Shown: positions 52,442 to 61,492, counted from the first letter of the stretch. The stretch: 64,000 nt of DNA from Viridibacterium silvisoli (GCF_036017035.1 NZ_JAYXHS010000002.1:1078039-1142038), one strand, 5' to 3'. Translations and numbers: made by a program. The notes: generated by a model not told the origin, from the letters alone.

Positions 52442-53515
52442 ATGGCCGATAACAATCAGCAACCCATCGTTGTAAAACGCATCAAGAAGGGCGGCGGCGG
52501 TGCGCACGGCGGCGCGTGGAAAATTGCCTACGCCGACTTCGTGACGGCCATGATGGCTTTCTTCCTGTTGATGTGGTTGTTGGGTTCCACCACAAAGGGT
52601 GACCTCAAAGGTATTGCCGATTATTTCCAGAACCCCTTGCGGCTGTCCTTGAATGGCGGCCCGGGTACGGGGGCATCCGCTTCGCCGCTGGAAGGCGGGG
52701 GATCGGATCTGACCAAGACCATCGGAGATTCTGCACGGAGTGATTTCAAGCAGAAGCGAGTGATGTCCAAGATCATCGTGACGCCGCCGGAGCAAACGCA
52801 GAACACAAAATTTGCGGTGGACAAGGGCAAGAACTTCGATGTGCCTGATGCGATTCCGGACAGCAAGAAGATGGAGGTGGAAAGGGTTGAGCGTAGCCGC
52901 CTGCAGGAGCTGAAGGAGCGTATTGAAGCCATCATCGAGGCTAGCCCCGATCTCCGGCAGTTCAAGAATCAGCTATTGCTCGACATGACGCCGGATGGCC
53001 TGCGCGTCCAGATTGTCGACGAACAGAATCGCCCGATGTTTGATACCTCCAGCGCGGAGTTGAAGCCCTATACGCGAGTGATCCTGCGCGCGCTCGGGCA
53101 GGAGTTGAATCGCTTTGGCAGTCGGTTGAGTATTTCGGGCCACACCGATGCGGCGCAGTACGCTGGCAGCGCGGCTGGGTTTTCAAACTGGGAGCTTTCT
53201 GCCAACCGTGCGAACGCGGCACGCCGAGAGCTCATTGTCGGCGGGCTGGACAAGGAGCGGATCATTCGCGTGCTTGGTCAGGCTTCCATCCTGCCGCTAG
53301 ATAGAAGCGACCCCTTCAGCGCGGCCAATCGACGCATCAGCATCGTGGTGCTGAATCATCGTGCCGAAGAGGACATCATGAACGAGGGCGTCCGGGAAAA
53401 CTCCGCTGGCATGGCCCCTCCTTCCGAGCCGCTTCCTTCCGGGCCGCGCACAATCCCGCAGGTGGGCGGCTTGCCTCCACGTGGTTCCGCGCCGTCAGGG
53501 CCACCCCAGCGGTAG
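52442..53515 (+). CDS. motB: Flagellar motor protein MotB
   Basis: MotB (357 residues) anchors the stator to peptidoglycan. The N-terminal segment AWKIAYADFVTAMMAFFLLM contains the proton-carrying Asp32, the same position as in E. coli. A plug/linker region and then an OmpA-like domain (about 205-310, SISGHTDAAQY and NWELSANRANAARREL) follow. The last ~45 residues are Pro/Gly-rich. It forms an operon with motA (40-base gap). Confidence 0.96.
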   Translation: MADNNQQPIVVKRIKKGGGGAHGGAWKIAYADFVTAMMAFFLLMWLLGSTTKGDLKGIADYFQNPLRLSLNGGPGTGASASPLEGGGSDLTKTIGDSARSDFKQKRVMSKIIVTPPEQTQNTKFAVDKGKNFDVPDAIPDSKKMEVERVERSRLQELKERIEAIIEASPDLRQFKNQLLLDMTPDGLRVQIVDEQNRPMFDTSSAELKPYTRVILRALGQELNRFGSRLSISGHTDAAQYAGSAAGFSNWELSANRANAARRELIVGGLDKERIIRVLGQASILPLDRSDPFSAANRRISIVVLNHRAEEDIMNEGVRENSAGMAPPSEPLPSGPRTIPQVGGLPPRGSAPSGPPQR

Positions 53516-53530
53516 AAGGCCGGCCGCAAC

Positions 53531-53570
53531 AAAAAAAGCCCTGGCGCTTTCGCGACCAGGGCTTTTTCTT
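53531..53570. terminator. Bidirectional terminator between motB and uxaC
   Basis: aaagccctgg (53535-53544) and ccagggcttt (53556-53565) form a perfect 10-bp stem with A- and T-runs on both sides, serving both convergent genes. Confidence 0.9.
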
Positions 53571-53585
53571 GCCAACCCAGAAACA

Positions 53586-54992
53586 TCAGCCGAGCTGGAA
53601 ATAACGCTCCGCGTTGTTGTAGCAGATATCTTCCACTGCAGTCTTCAGCAACTTCCAGTCTTGCGGATACTCGCCGTTCTCGACCCAGCCACCAATGAGG
53701 TTGCACAGGATGCGGCGGAAGTATTCGTGACGTGTGTATGACAGGAAACTGCGCGAGTCGGTCAGCATGCCGACGAAGGCGCCGAGGTTGCCAAGTTGCG
53801 ACAACGCCGTCAGCTGACGCAGCATGCCGTCCTTCTGGTCGAGGAACCACCAGCCGGAGCCGAACTGCATCTTGCCCTTGAACTTACCGTCCTGATAGTT
53901 GCCGATCATAGTGGCCAGAACCTCGTTGTGCATCGGGTTCAGGTTGTACATGATGGTCTTGGGAAGCAGATCGTCGCCGTCGAGCGCGTCGAGGAAGCGA
54001 GCGATCTTGGCGGAGATCAGGTCATCGCTGATCGAGTCCCAGCCTGTGTCCGGGCCGAGGGTCTTGAACATGCGCGTGTTGTTGTTGCGCTGCGCGCCGA
54101 TGTGCAACTGCATCGCCCAGCCACGACGTGCGTATTCGCGACCGAGGTGCAGCATGATGGCCGTCTTGAACTTGTCGGCCTCCAGCTTCGTCACGGCCGT
54201 GTGGCTCATGGCCTTGGCGAGAGTCTGCGACAGTTCGTCTTCCGTCGCCGTTTCGAAGAAGGCGATGTCGATGGCATGGTCGGACAGCTTGCAACCATGT
54301 GCAGCGAAATAGTCGAGGCGCGCGTTGAGCGCCTTGAGCAGATCGCCGAAGTTGTTGATGGCGATGCCCGATACGGCGGCGAGCTTGGGGATGTAATCCT
54401 GGAAGCCGGCGCGGTCGATGTTGAAGGATTTGTCCGGGCGGAAGGTCGGCAGCATCTTCGACTTGAAGGTGCCGTCGGCGGCTGCAGCCTTGTGGTGCGC
54501 CAGATCGTCGATCGGGTCATCGGTCGTGCATACAACGCGCACATTCGAGCGCTGCATCAGGCCGCGTGCGGACAATTCCGGCTTGCTGATCTGTGCGTTG
54601 CATACTTCCCACAACTCGTCGGCCGTTGCAGCGCTGACCAGTGTCTTCGTGCCGAAGTAGCGTTGCAGCTCGAGGTGGCTCCAGTGGTAGAGCGGATTGC
54701 CCACTCCCATTGGCAGCACTTCGCAGAATTTGCGGAACTTGGCCTGGTCGGGCTGGTTACCGGTGATGAAGTCTTCCGTGACGCCGGATGAGCGCATGAA
54801 GCGCCACTTGTAGTGATCGCCGCCGAGCCAGATCTCGGTGATATTGCGGAACTGCTTGTTTTCCGCGACCTCAGCAGGTGGCAGGTGACAGTGGTAGTCA
54901 ATGATGGGCTGCGGAGCAGCGTATTCGTGGTACAGCTTTTGTGCGGTGGGGGATTCGAGCAGGAAGTGCTCGTCCATGAATGCCTTGGCCAT
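53586..54992 (-). CDS. uxaC: Glucuronate isomerase (uronate isomerase)
   Basis: UxaC isomerises D-glucuronate to D-fructuronate and D-galacturonate to D-tagaturonate, the first step of uronate catabolism. The 468-residue product has the metal-site start IIDYHCHLPPAE and conserved stretches WKWRFMRSSG-like (YKWRFMRSSGV) and MQLHIGAQRNNN. The start at 54992 (MAKAFMDEH) is preferred since ggag lies ~10 bases upstream and the length fits the 470-residue E. coli enzyme; 55040 would begin close to the -10. It is transcribed from its own promoter region, apart from uxuA. Confidence 0.95.
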   Translation of the reverse strand: MAKAFMDEHFLLESPTAQKLYHEYAAPQPIIDYHCHLPPAEVAENKQFRNITEIWLGGDHYKWRFMRSSGVTEDFITGNQPDQAKFRKFCEVLPMGVGNPLYHWSHLELQRYFGTKTLVSAATADELWEVCNAQISKPELSARGLMQRSNVRVVCTTDDPIDDLAHHKAAAADGTFKSKMLPTFRPDKSFNIDRAGFQDYIPKLAAVSGIAINNFGDLLKALNARLDYFAAHGCKLSDHAIDIAFFETATEDELSQTLAKAMSHTAVTKLEADKFKTAIMLHLGREYARRGWAMQLHIGAQRNNNTRMFKTLGPDTGWDSISDDLISAKIARFLDALDGDDLLPKTIMYNLNPMHNEVLATMIGNYQDGKFKGKMQFGSGWWFLDQKDGMLRQLTALSQLGNLGAFVGMLTDSRSFLSYTRHEYFRRILCNLIGGWVENGEYPQDWKLLKTAVEDICYNNAERYFQLG

Positions 54993-55051
54993 TTTGTGTA
55001 TCTCCGTTGCCTTGCGGGTGTCGCCGAATTTCAGGTCCACAAGTCTGACTA

Positions 55052-55081
55052 ATTATAGTCGTGGCACTATATGTCTGACAA
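55052..55081 (-). promoter_or_regulatory. Candidate uxaC promoter with overlapping repeats
   Basis: On the minus strand TTGTCA (55081-55076) and a perfect TATAAT (55057-55052) have an 18-base spacer. The -10 sits in the inverted repeat gacta-atta-tagtc (55047-55060), and gtctgac occurs as a direct repeat at 55043-55049 and 55073-55079. These could be operators for a uronate-responsive repressor. Confidence 0.6.
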
Positions 55082-55389
55082 ACCGACAGCGCCTTGATCT
55101 GAGTGAAAGAGTGTCACGCCATCCCTCGGCGCTGACAACGCTTTTTTGCTGCTGCAGCAATGTGTCGATGTGTATCAGTTGGGCACCGAGGCATCATGAC
55201 TTGCAGAAAAATGCCGTTGCTTGCACTGAGCGTCAAAGCGCTCCTGGCCATGGGCTGAGCAGTGAGCATCGCTCCTGGCAGCTGTTGCCAGCAGCGTCAC
55301 ATAAACAATAAATACATAACAAGCGGATGGCGTCTTGCACGGGCGTACATCGCGCGAATCATGAAATCAGTAATTGGAGACTGTGCCTA
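55082..55389. other. Gene-free region between uxaC and the GGDEF regulator
   Basis: About 308 bases with no supported gene. A small inverted repeat (ctggca/tgccag, around 55274-55290) is followed by an AT-rich run (ataaacaataaatacataac). TTGCCA at 55285-55290 with ATAAAT 17 bases later could be the promoter of the plus-strand regulator; this is weak. Confidence 0.4.
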
Positions 55390-56865
55390 ATGGCTCGAAA
55401 GACAAAAGGGGAGAGCGCCTCGAACTGGACCATCCTGCTGGCTGAGGATGATCCGGACTACGCGCAGACCACCGTCACGCTGCTCGAACGGGAAGGGCAC
55501 ACAGTTGTCTGGGCCGACTCGGGCGCCAAGGCGCTGGAAGTACTGCGCTCCCGCCAGATCGATCTGTTGTTGCTTGACTACTTCATGCCCGGCATGACGG
55601 GCGAGGAAACCGTTATCGAGCTGCGTAAATTCAACACGAATGTGCAGGTCATCCTGCAAACGGGGTACGCCAGCGAGCAGCCGCCACGTGCCTTGCTCAA
55701 GCGCCTTGATATCCAGGGCTACCACGACAAGAGCGAGGGCCCTGAGAAGCTCTTGATGTGGACCGATGTCGGCCTCAAGGCCGCGTATGCCGTCCAGCTA
55801 TTGCGCAACAGCCGTGAAGGGCTGCGCTTCATCCTCAATGCAACGCCTGAGCTGCACAAGATCCAGCCACTGAACGAACTGCTGCAAGGCATCATCCTGC
55901 AGATCTCGGGCCTGCTTGGTAATGTGAATTCCTTTCTCGCCATCAACACCCATGGCAATGGCGTCCAGATTCCCGAAGAACCGAAATCGGAAGGTTTCCT
56001 GGCAATGCTGGTTGATGAGACCGAGCTGGCGATCCAGGCGAGTACCGGACGCTTTCATGGCTTCAAGAGCGCGATGGAGTGTCTCAACGAGCAGGAGTTG
56101 AGCAACGTACGCACGACGGTGCAGCAGAACGAGATCCGTGCCGTGGATGGAACGACCATCGTGCCGCTCTGTGTGGGCCCGGCCGTCATCGGCGTGGTCT
56201 ATCTCGATCGTGCGGTGAGCTTGAGCCGCGACCTCGAATTGCTGCAGGTGTTTGCGAATCAGGCTGCGGTAGCGATCCACAACTCGCAGCTATACGAGAT
56301 GGCAACGCTGGATCCGTTGACGGGTGTTTATGTCCGCCGCTTCTTCGAGCAGTGGCTGCTCCGCGAGTTGCGCGCAGCGTTCCGCAAGAAGTACACCCTG
56401 TCCATCCTCATGGTGGATATGGACAAGCTCAAGCAGATCAACGACACCATGGGTCACCTCGGTGGAGATGGTGCGCTGGCGGCGATGGGGAGCGTGCTGC
56501 GTCGAGTGCTGCGCGATACGGATATCTGCGGGCGCTATGGCGGTGACGAGTTTGCCATCGTGCTGCACGAGCCCGGCCCGCAAGGCGGCGAGCTGCTGGC
56601 CGAAAGGATCCTCGAGTTGCTTCGTAGCGAGAGCGTCGAGGGCCCGAATGGTCGGTGGTCAGTGGCGGGGAGCATCGGCGTGAGCTTGTTGGAAGCACAT
56701 GACTTTGACGTTGCCGATATTCCGAAACCGATTCCTGCGGCCTATTTCGACGACATGGCCAAGCAGCTGATCGATGCTGCCGACCGGGCCTTGTACAAGG
56801 CAAAGCACACTGGGGGGAGCTGTGCCTTCAGCAGCGAGCCTTTGCAGTGGAAGGCTTTTTCATAA
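55390..56865 (+). CDS. Response regulator REC-GAF-GGDEF (putative diguanylate cyclase)
   Basis: This 491-residue response regulator has a receiver (about 14-125) with phospho-acceptor Asp63 (LLLLDYFMPGM), Thr91 and Lys114. A GAF-like middle follows (about 160-300, VVYLDRAVSLSRDLELLQVFANQAAVAIHNSQLYE). The GGDEF domain has RYGGDEF (GGDEF 384-388) and I-site RDTD (375-378). An active c-di-GMP synthase with product inhibition is expected. ATG 55390 gives the standard start; the frame from 55327 adds 21 residues of no recognisable domain. It faces, tail to tail, the unusual histidine kinase at 56929, its likely but unproven partner. Confidence 0.9.
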   Translation: MARKTKGESASNWTILLAEDDPDYAQTTVTLLEREGHTVVWADSGAKALEVLRSRQIDLLLLDYFMPGMTGEETVIELRKFNTNVQVILQTGYASEQPPRALLKRLDIQGYHDKSEGPEKLLMWTDVGLKAAYAVQLLRNSREGLRFILNATPELHKIQPLNELLQGIILQISGLLGNVNSFLAINTHGNGVQIPEEPKSEGFLAMLVDETELAIQASTGRFHGFKSAMECLNEQELSNVRTTVQQNEIRAVDGTTIVPLCVGPAVIGVVYLDRAVSLSRDLELLQVFANQAAVAIHNSQLYEMATLDPLTGVYVRRFFEQWLLRELRAAFRKKYTLSILMVDMDKLKQINDTMGHLGGDGALAAMGSVLRRVLRDTDICGRYGGDEFAIVLHEPGPQGGELLAERILELLRSESVEGPNGRWSVAGSIGVSLLEAHDFDVADIPKPIPAAYFDDMAKQLIDAADRALYKAKHTGGSCAFSSEPLQWKAFS

Positions 56866-56894
56866 GCCTTGCGTGCGAGTCGCAAGAAGTACCG

Positions 56895-56920
56895 AACGGA
56901 GGCTGCGGCCTCCGTTTTTT
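56895..56920. terminator. Terminator between the GGDEF regulator and the kinase
   Basis: acggaggc (56896-56903) pairs with gcctccgt (56908-56915) around tgcg, followed by a T-run on the plus strand. It ends the regulator transcript between the two convergent genes. Confidence 0.85.
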
Positions 56921-56928
56921 GTTTCCGC

Positions 56929-59172
56929 TCAGCTGGGGCGAGCCAGACGTACGATGAAAGTCGTGCCTTGCCCAACCGTGCTGTCGATTTCGATCGAGCC
57001 CTTGAAGTCGCCGGTGACGATGTCATTGACGATGGTGAGCCCGAGGCCTGTGCCGTCTCCGAATTTCTTCGTCGAGAACATGGGCTCGAAGATTCGTGGC
57101 AACACCTCAGGTGGAATGCCGCTGCCCTGATCCTTGACACGCATCACCACAAAGCGATCTTCCTGCTCGAGCGAGATCTCGATCCTGGCGCCACCATCAC
57201 GGGCGATGGTGGCAGCGCTTGCGTCGACAGCGTTGGTGATGAGGTTGGTGATGACCTGCGCCAGCCGACCCGGCGAGCCGTGCACCTGCAGATCGTCCGC
57301 ACGCTTCTGCAGTTCAAGCTTGCAGTTTTTCTCACGCAGGGTGTGGCTGAGCAGCAGGATTGCATCCTGAATGGTCGTCACCACATTGAAATTCACGAGC
57401 TGCTGCGAACTCAGATCGCGCGTCTGTGATTTCACGCCACGCACGAAGCCAGCCGCGCGTTCGGCTGCGCCACTGGCGAGGCTGATGGCTTTGGACATCT
57501 CGGCGGCAATCTCGCGGTGGTCGTCGTCGTTGACGCTGTCGTCGCCGATCGAGTCGCGGTATTCAGTCACCAGGCTTTCCAGCTCCAGTACTGCTGCGCG
57601 TACCGCGGCAAGCGGTGTGTTCATCTCGTGGGCGATGCCTGCTGTGAGGCGACCGAGTGAGGCCATCTTCTCGGCGATCATCAGTTTTTCGCGGCTTTGC
57701 TCTTGCTGTTGGGCGCTCAGGACGGTTTCGCGATGCAGGTCCGCATTGTCCATCGCGACAGCAATCTGCTGGGCGATGGCCTGCATCACGGAGACAACTT
57801 CAGCATTGAATGCACGCGGGTTGGCGCTTTGCAGGACGAGAATGCCCGTGACATGCGCGCTGGATTTCAAGGGCAACACCAGTTCGGCGTAGCTGCGTTC
57901 GCCGTCACCTGCGCCCGCCTCGGTGTGGCCGACCATGTGTTGGCCCGTGCGCAGACATTCAGCGGTCTGGCGGCTTGGGCCGCACGCGTGGTGGCCGCCA
58001 TTGCCGTCGCTGCTGTTGGCCTTGAGCTGGATGACGGGCTGGCCGTCGGATGCCTCGGTAGTAGGGTCGATCGAATACAGGCTGGCGCAATGCAGGCTGA
58101 AACGCCGCGTCAGCAGATTGACGACCTGCTTCATCATTTCGCCGGGCTCGCGGATGCTGCTCACCGCCGAGGAGACGGCGGCGACTGTTTCGAGAATGTT
58201 CTGTTGCGTGGAGATCACGGCTTGCTGCAGCACGCGTTGCTCTTCGTGATTCGAAGCAAGGTGCAGGATCAGGCCGGGGATCATCTGCAGGGAGTCCAGT
58301 GCCGAGCTGTCGACGCCATCTTCGGTGACGAGCTCGACGTCTACGGGCACGATCTTTGGTACGGCCTCGCCCCGCAGGGCGGCTTCCAGCGTATCGAGCA
58401 AGCGCGTGGCGATGAGGCGTGGCAGCTGGCGCACACTGACTTCCATGGTGCGTTCGCGGATGGCCATCAGCGTGCCTGGAATGCCATCGAAACCAGCGAC
58501 GAGAATTTTCTTCGACAGGCCGCGTTCGAGGATGACATCCATCGCCCCCAGCGCACCTTCGTCGGTAGTGGAAATCACGGCAACGACGTCCGGCGCTTTC
58601 TGGAGCACTTCACGCATGAACTGCGCGCCTTGTTCGCGGCGCGAAATCTGCGCAACCCAGTCGAGCATGTTCTCGTAGGCGACTTCGATGCCGGGATAAC
58701 GAGTCAGGGTCTCGTGGAAGCTGCGCGTTCGGGTTGCGCCAGCGGGGACACGCTCATCGCCACGGAAGTACGCGACCTTGCCGCGCCCTTCGAGATGCTT
58801 GAATACGTATTCCGCGACCATTGCCTGACCTTTGGCATTGTCGGAGCCAACGGTGCACAGCAGCCCCTCGTCTTCGAGCGGTGAGTCCAGGCTGATGACG
58901 GGGATGCCTGAAGCATGAGCCTTGGCAATGAAGGCAGAGATGCCAGGGTGGTTGCGCGCCATCGGCTTGAGAATGATGGCGTCCATGCCCTTGTCGAGGA
59001 GGGCGAACAATTCCGTTGCCTGCTCTTCGACGGTGCGGACCGATACGGTCGTGAACTCCATGCCACGTCGCAGGGCGTCCGTACGCAAGCAGTTTTCGCC
59101 CAGCGTCCAAACGAAGGCGCCGGAGCGCGGTTCGAACATTACGAAGCCGACATTGATCTTCTTGTTGTTCAC
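56929..59172 (-). CDS. Cytoplasmic sugar-binding-domain histidine kinase (PBP-GAF-HisKA-HATPase)
   Basis: About 747 residues from GTG 59172; a longer frame from GTG 59229 gives 766, used for numbering. Residues ~24-330 resemble RbsB-like periplasmic sugar-binding proteins (INVGFVMFEPRSGAF, GIPVISLDSPL, VAGFDGIPGTLMAI). A GAF-like domain follows (~340-500). HisKA has His534 (GIAHEMNTPLAAVRA), and HATPase has N-box TNLITNAVDA, DQGSGI and GDGTGLGL. No signal peptide or membrane helix is visible at either start, so the binding domain should be cytoplasmic. Start 59172 is preferred for its gggaa SD, 7 bases upstream. It is the last gene of a uxuA-SDR run and faces a REC-GAF-GGDEF regulator. Confidence 0.85.
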   Translation of the reverse strand: MNNKKINVGFVMFEPRSGAFVWTLGENCLRTDALRRGMEFTTVSVRTVEEQATELFALLDKGMDAIILKPMARNHPGISAFIAKAHASGIPVISLDSPLEDEGLLCTVGSDNAKGQAMVAEYVFKHLEGRGKVAYFRGDERVPAGATRTRSFHETLTRYPGIEVAYENMLDWVAQISRREQGAQFMREVLQKAPDVVAVISTTDEGALGAMDVILERGLSKKILVAGFDGIPGTLMAIRERTMEVSVRQLPRLIATRLLDTLEAALRGEAVPKIVPVDVELVTEDGVDSSALDSLQMIPGLILHLASNHEEQRVLQQAVISTQQNILETVAAVSSAVSSIREPGEMMKQVVNLLTRRFSLHCASLYSIDPTTEASDGQPVIQLKANSSDGNGGHHACGPSRQTAECLRTGQHMVGHTEAGAGDGERSYAELVLPLKSSAHVTGILVLQSANPRAFNAEVVSVMQAIAQQIAVAMDNADLHRETVLSAQQQEQSREKLMIAEKMASLGRLTAGIAHEMNTPLAAVRAAVLELESLVTEYRDSIGDDSVNDDDHREIAAEMSKAISLASGAAERAAGFVRGVKSQTRDLSSQQLVNFNVVTTIQDAILLLSHTLREKNCKLELQKRADDLQVHGSPGRLAQVITNLITNAVDASAATIARDGGARIEISLEQEDRFVVMRVKDQGSGIPPEVLPRIFEPMFSTKKFGDGTGLGLTIVNDIVTGDFKGSIEIDSTVGQGTTFIVRLARPS

Positions 59173-59331
59173 GGCATTGTTCCCAGACGTGGAAAACGGC
59201 AGAGACACCGCGGTCTTCGCCGTCGGCACGTGCCGGTTAATGATGGCAGCTAGCCTATCTGCAGGCTCCCATTGTTGTTGCGTAAAGCAGGGGGCGGGAT
59301 GGCCCCCAATTTGCGCGTAGCGAAGGCGTTG

Positions 59332-60198
59332 TCAGACGCCCGCATAGGCGGAGAAGCCGCCATCCACTGGAATGATGGCGCCGGTAACGAAGCCCGAGGC
59401 CTTGGCTTCGACCAGCCACAGCAGCGCTCCGATCAGTTCCGACGCGTCGCCAAAACGGCGCATCGGCGTCTGCGCGATGACCTTCTGCGCGCGAGGTGTG
59501 AAGCTGCCATCTTCTTGCAGCATCAGCTTCTGGTTCTGCTCGGTGATGAAGAAGCCGGGCGCGATGGCATTCACGCGGATGCCGGATTGACCAAGGTGCA
59601 CCGCCAGCCATTGCGTGAAATTGCTCACCGCGGCCTTGGCGCCGCTGTAGGCCGCAACCTTGGTGAGCGGGCGATAGGCGCTCATGGATGAGATGTTGAT
59701 GATGCTGCAACCGCTGCGGCCAAGCATCTGCTTCGCGAAGACCTGGCTGGGCAGGAGTGTGCCCATCAGGTTGAGGTCGAAGACGAACTTGAAGCCTTCC
59801 ATGTCCAGATCGAAGAAGCTGCTTTGCGATGCATCCTTGCCGGCTGTTTCTGCGTCGAAGTACTCCTGGCCGGTGATGCCCTTGGGGTGATTGCCGCCTG
59901 CGCCGTTGATGAGGATGTCGCACGGCCCGAGCGTGCTGGCAATGTGTGCGGCGGCGTTCTCGAGAGCTCCGCGATCAAGCACGTCACAGGACATGCCTTG
60001 CGCAAAACCGCCGGTGTTGTTGATGGACTCGGCGAGGCGCTCGGCCTTCGCCAGATCACGTCCGATGATCACGACCTTGGCACCGCATTGGGCGAGCGCC
60101 CGACACATGGCGGCACCGAGCACGCCGGCACCGCCGGTGACCACGGCGACCTTGTTCTTCAAATCGATATCGAATGGCAGTGGAGCGAAAGCGGTCAT
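59332..60198 (-). CDS. SDR oxidoreductase, probable D-mannonate oxidoreductase (fructuronate reductase)
   Basis: A 288-residue classical short-chain dehydrogenase with TGGAGVLG (cofactor), NGAGG, the catalytic Ser region NISSMSAY, Tyr and Lys in YSGAK, and an N-terminal extension. In context (just after uxuA in transcription order) it should interconvert fructuronate and mannonate. This would replace the unrelated long-chain UxuB of E. coli, much like Bacillus YjmF. About 96 bases separate it from uxuA; that gap holds a small hairpin (cccgc/gcggg type). Activity inferred from context, hence no gene symbol. Confidence 0.82.
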   Translation of the reverse strand: MTAFAPLPFDIDLKNKVAVVTGGAGVLGAAMCRALAQCGAKVVIIGRDLAKAERLAESINNTGGFAQGMSCDVLDRGALENAAAHIASTLGPCDILINGAGGNHPKGITGQEYFDAETAGKDASQSSFFDLDMEGFKFVFDLNLMGTLLPSQVFAKQMLGRSGCSIINISSMSAYRPLTKVAAYSGAKAAVSNFTQWLAVHLGQSGIRVNAIAPGFFITEQNQKLMLQEDGSFTPRAQKVIAQTPMRRFGDASELIGALLWLVEAKASGFVTGAIIPVDGGFSAYAGV

Positions 60199-60294
60199 GC
60201 AGATTCCTTGGTGATGGCAAAGGGTCTGTCGCTCCCGCCGTAGCGGGAGGTCTTCGGGATGAGATGCAGCCGGTGCGCCGTGCTATGGCGTCGG

Positions 60295-61350
60295 TCAGGC
60301 GTGCTCGGCGGGAACGAACTTGGTGATGGCTTCCCACAGGCCGTTCAGATACACGACGCCGAGTGCGCGATCGTAGAGGCCGTAGCCGGGCTTGCCGGTT
60401 TCACCCCAGATCATACGGCCGTGGTCAGGGCGTACGTAACCATCGAAGTCAACGTCGTGATACGCCTTCAGGATCTTCGCCATGTCGAGCGAGCCCTCGC
60501 ATGACAGGTGGGCCGATTCGTAGAAAGTGCCGTCTTCTTCGACTGCGACATTACGCAGGTGGCCGAAGGGGATGCGGCCCATGCCGCCGAACTCGTGCAC
60601 CAGCGATTCGATGTTGTTGCACAGGTCGGCGCCGAGCGAGCCCGAACACAGCGTGATGCCGTTGGCGGGCGAGTCGACCATCTTCACGAGACGCATCAGG
60701 TCATCGCGATTCTTGACGATGCGTGGCAGGCCGAAGATCGGGCGCGGAGGATCGTCCGGATGCATGCCCATGCGCACACCGGCTTCCTCTGCAACGGGGA
60801 TCATCTTCTTGAGGAAGTACTCGAGATTGGCCCACAACTGTTCCTCGCCGATGTCCTTGTATTCGGCGAGCACCTTCTTGAGTTCTTCGGGTTTGTAGCT
60901 GGCATCCCAGCCGGGAAGGGAGATGCCTTGCTCGGGGTCGATCTCCTGCACCTGGCTCGCGTCGAAGGAGAGGGTGGTCGAGCCATCCGGCAGTACGGTG
61001 CCGACGCTGGTGCGCGTCCAGTCGAAGACCGGCATGAAGTTGTAGCAGATGACCTTCACGCCCACTGCGGCGCAGTTGCGGATGTTCTGCTGGAAATTGG
61101 CGATCAGGCGGTCGCGCGTGGGCTTGCCCTGCTTGATGTCTTCATGAACCGGGATGCTCTCGACGACATCGAATTTCAGGCCGACGGATTCGATGCGCGC
61201 CTTGAGCGCTTGCAGCTTATCGATCGGCCAGACTTCGCCGACAGGCACGTCGTAGATCGCCGAAACGATGCTGTGGATGCCAGGAATCTGGCGGATGTAT
61301 TCGAGCTTGACGGGATCGGTATCGCCATACCAGCGGAAACTCATCTTCAT
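60295..61350 (-). CDS. uxuA: Mannonate dehydratase
   Basis: UxuA dehydrates D-mannonate to 2-keto-3-deoxy-D-gluconate. The 351-residue protein has the family stretches MKMSFRWYGDTDPVKLEYIRQ-like start (first part MKMSFRWYGDTD), GMHPDDPPRPIFGLPRI and YVRPDHGRMIWGE, with His and Asp metal ligands in the TIM barrel. The start at 61350 has aaggag about 9 bases upstream; an in-frame ATG six bases later is also possible. The promoter lies in the 142-base gap shared with the divergent regulator gene. Confidence 0.95.
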   Translation of the reverse strand: MKMSFRWYGDTDPVKLEYIRQIPGIHSIVSAIYDVPVGEVWPIDKLQALKARIESVGLKFDVVESIPVHEDIKQGKPTRDRLIANFQQNIRNCAAVGVKVICYNFMPVFDWTRTSVGTVLPDGSTTLSFDASQVQEIDPEQGISLPGWDASYKPEELKKVLAEYKDIGEEQLWANLEYFLKKMIPVAEEAGVRMGMHPDDPPRPIFGLPRIVKNRDDLMRLVKMVDSPANGITLCSGSLGADLCNNIESLVHEFGGMGRIPFGHLRNVAVEEDGTFYESAHLSCEGSLDMAKILKAYHDVDFDGYVRPDHGRMIWGETGKPGYGLYDRALGVVYLNGLWEAITKFVPAEHA

Positions 61351-61405
61351 GCTTTCTCTACTCCTTCAGTGCAACCACAAGGCTTGTCGGAACAACTTGT
61401 ATGGT

Positions 61406-61433
61406 AGTATAGCAGCGAGCGTGGATTGATCAA
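61406..61433 (-). promoter_or_regulatory. Candidate uxuA promoter with palindromic -35
   Basis: Minus-strand TTGATC (61433-61428) and TATACT (61411-61406) have a 16-base spacer. The -35 lies inside the perfect palindrome TTGATCAA (61426-61433), a possible operator for the divergent GntR-type regulator. Confidence 0.5.
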
Positions 61434-61492
61434 GTCTGTCCCGGAATCATAGGTTCTGGCATTCGCGAGGGACGCGAAAGATAAGAGGTGAT

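Noticed and set aside
57697..58884. 395-codon plus-strand frame over the histidine kinase
   Set aside because: Antisense shadow; the kinase has all catalytic motifs on the minus strand.
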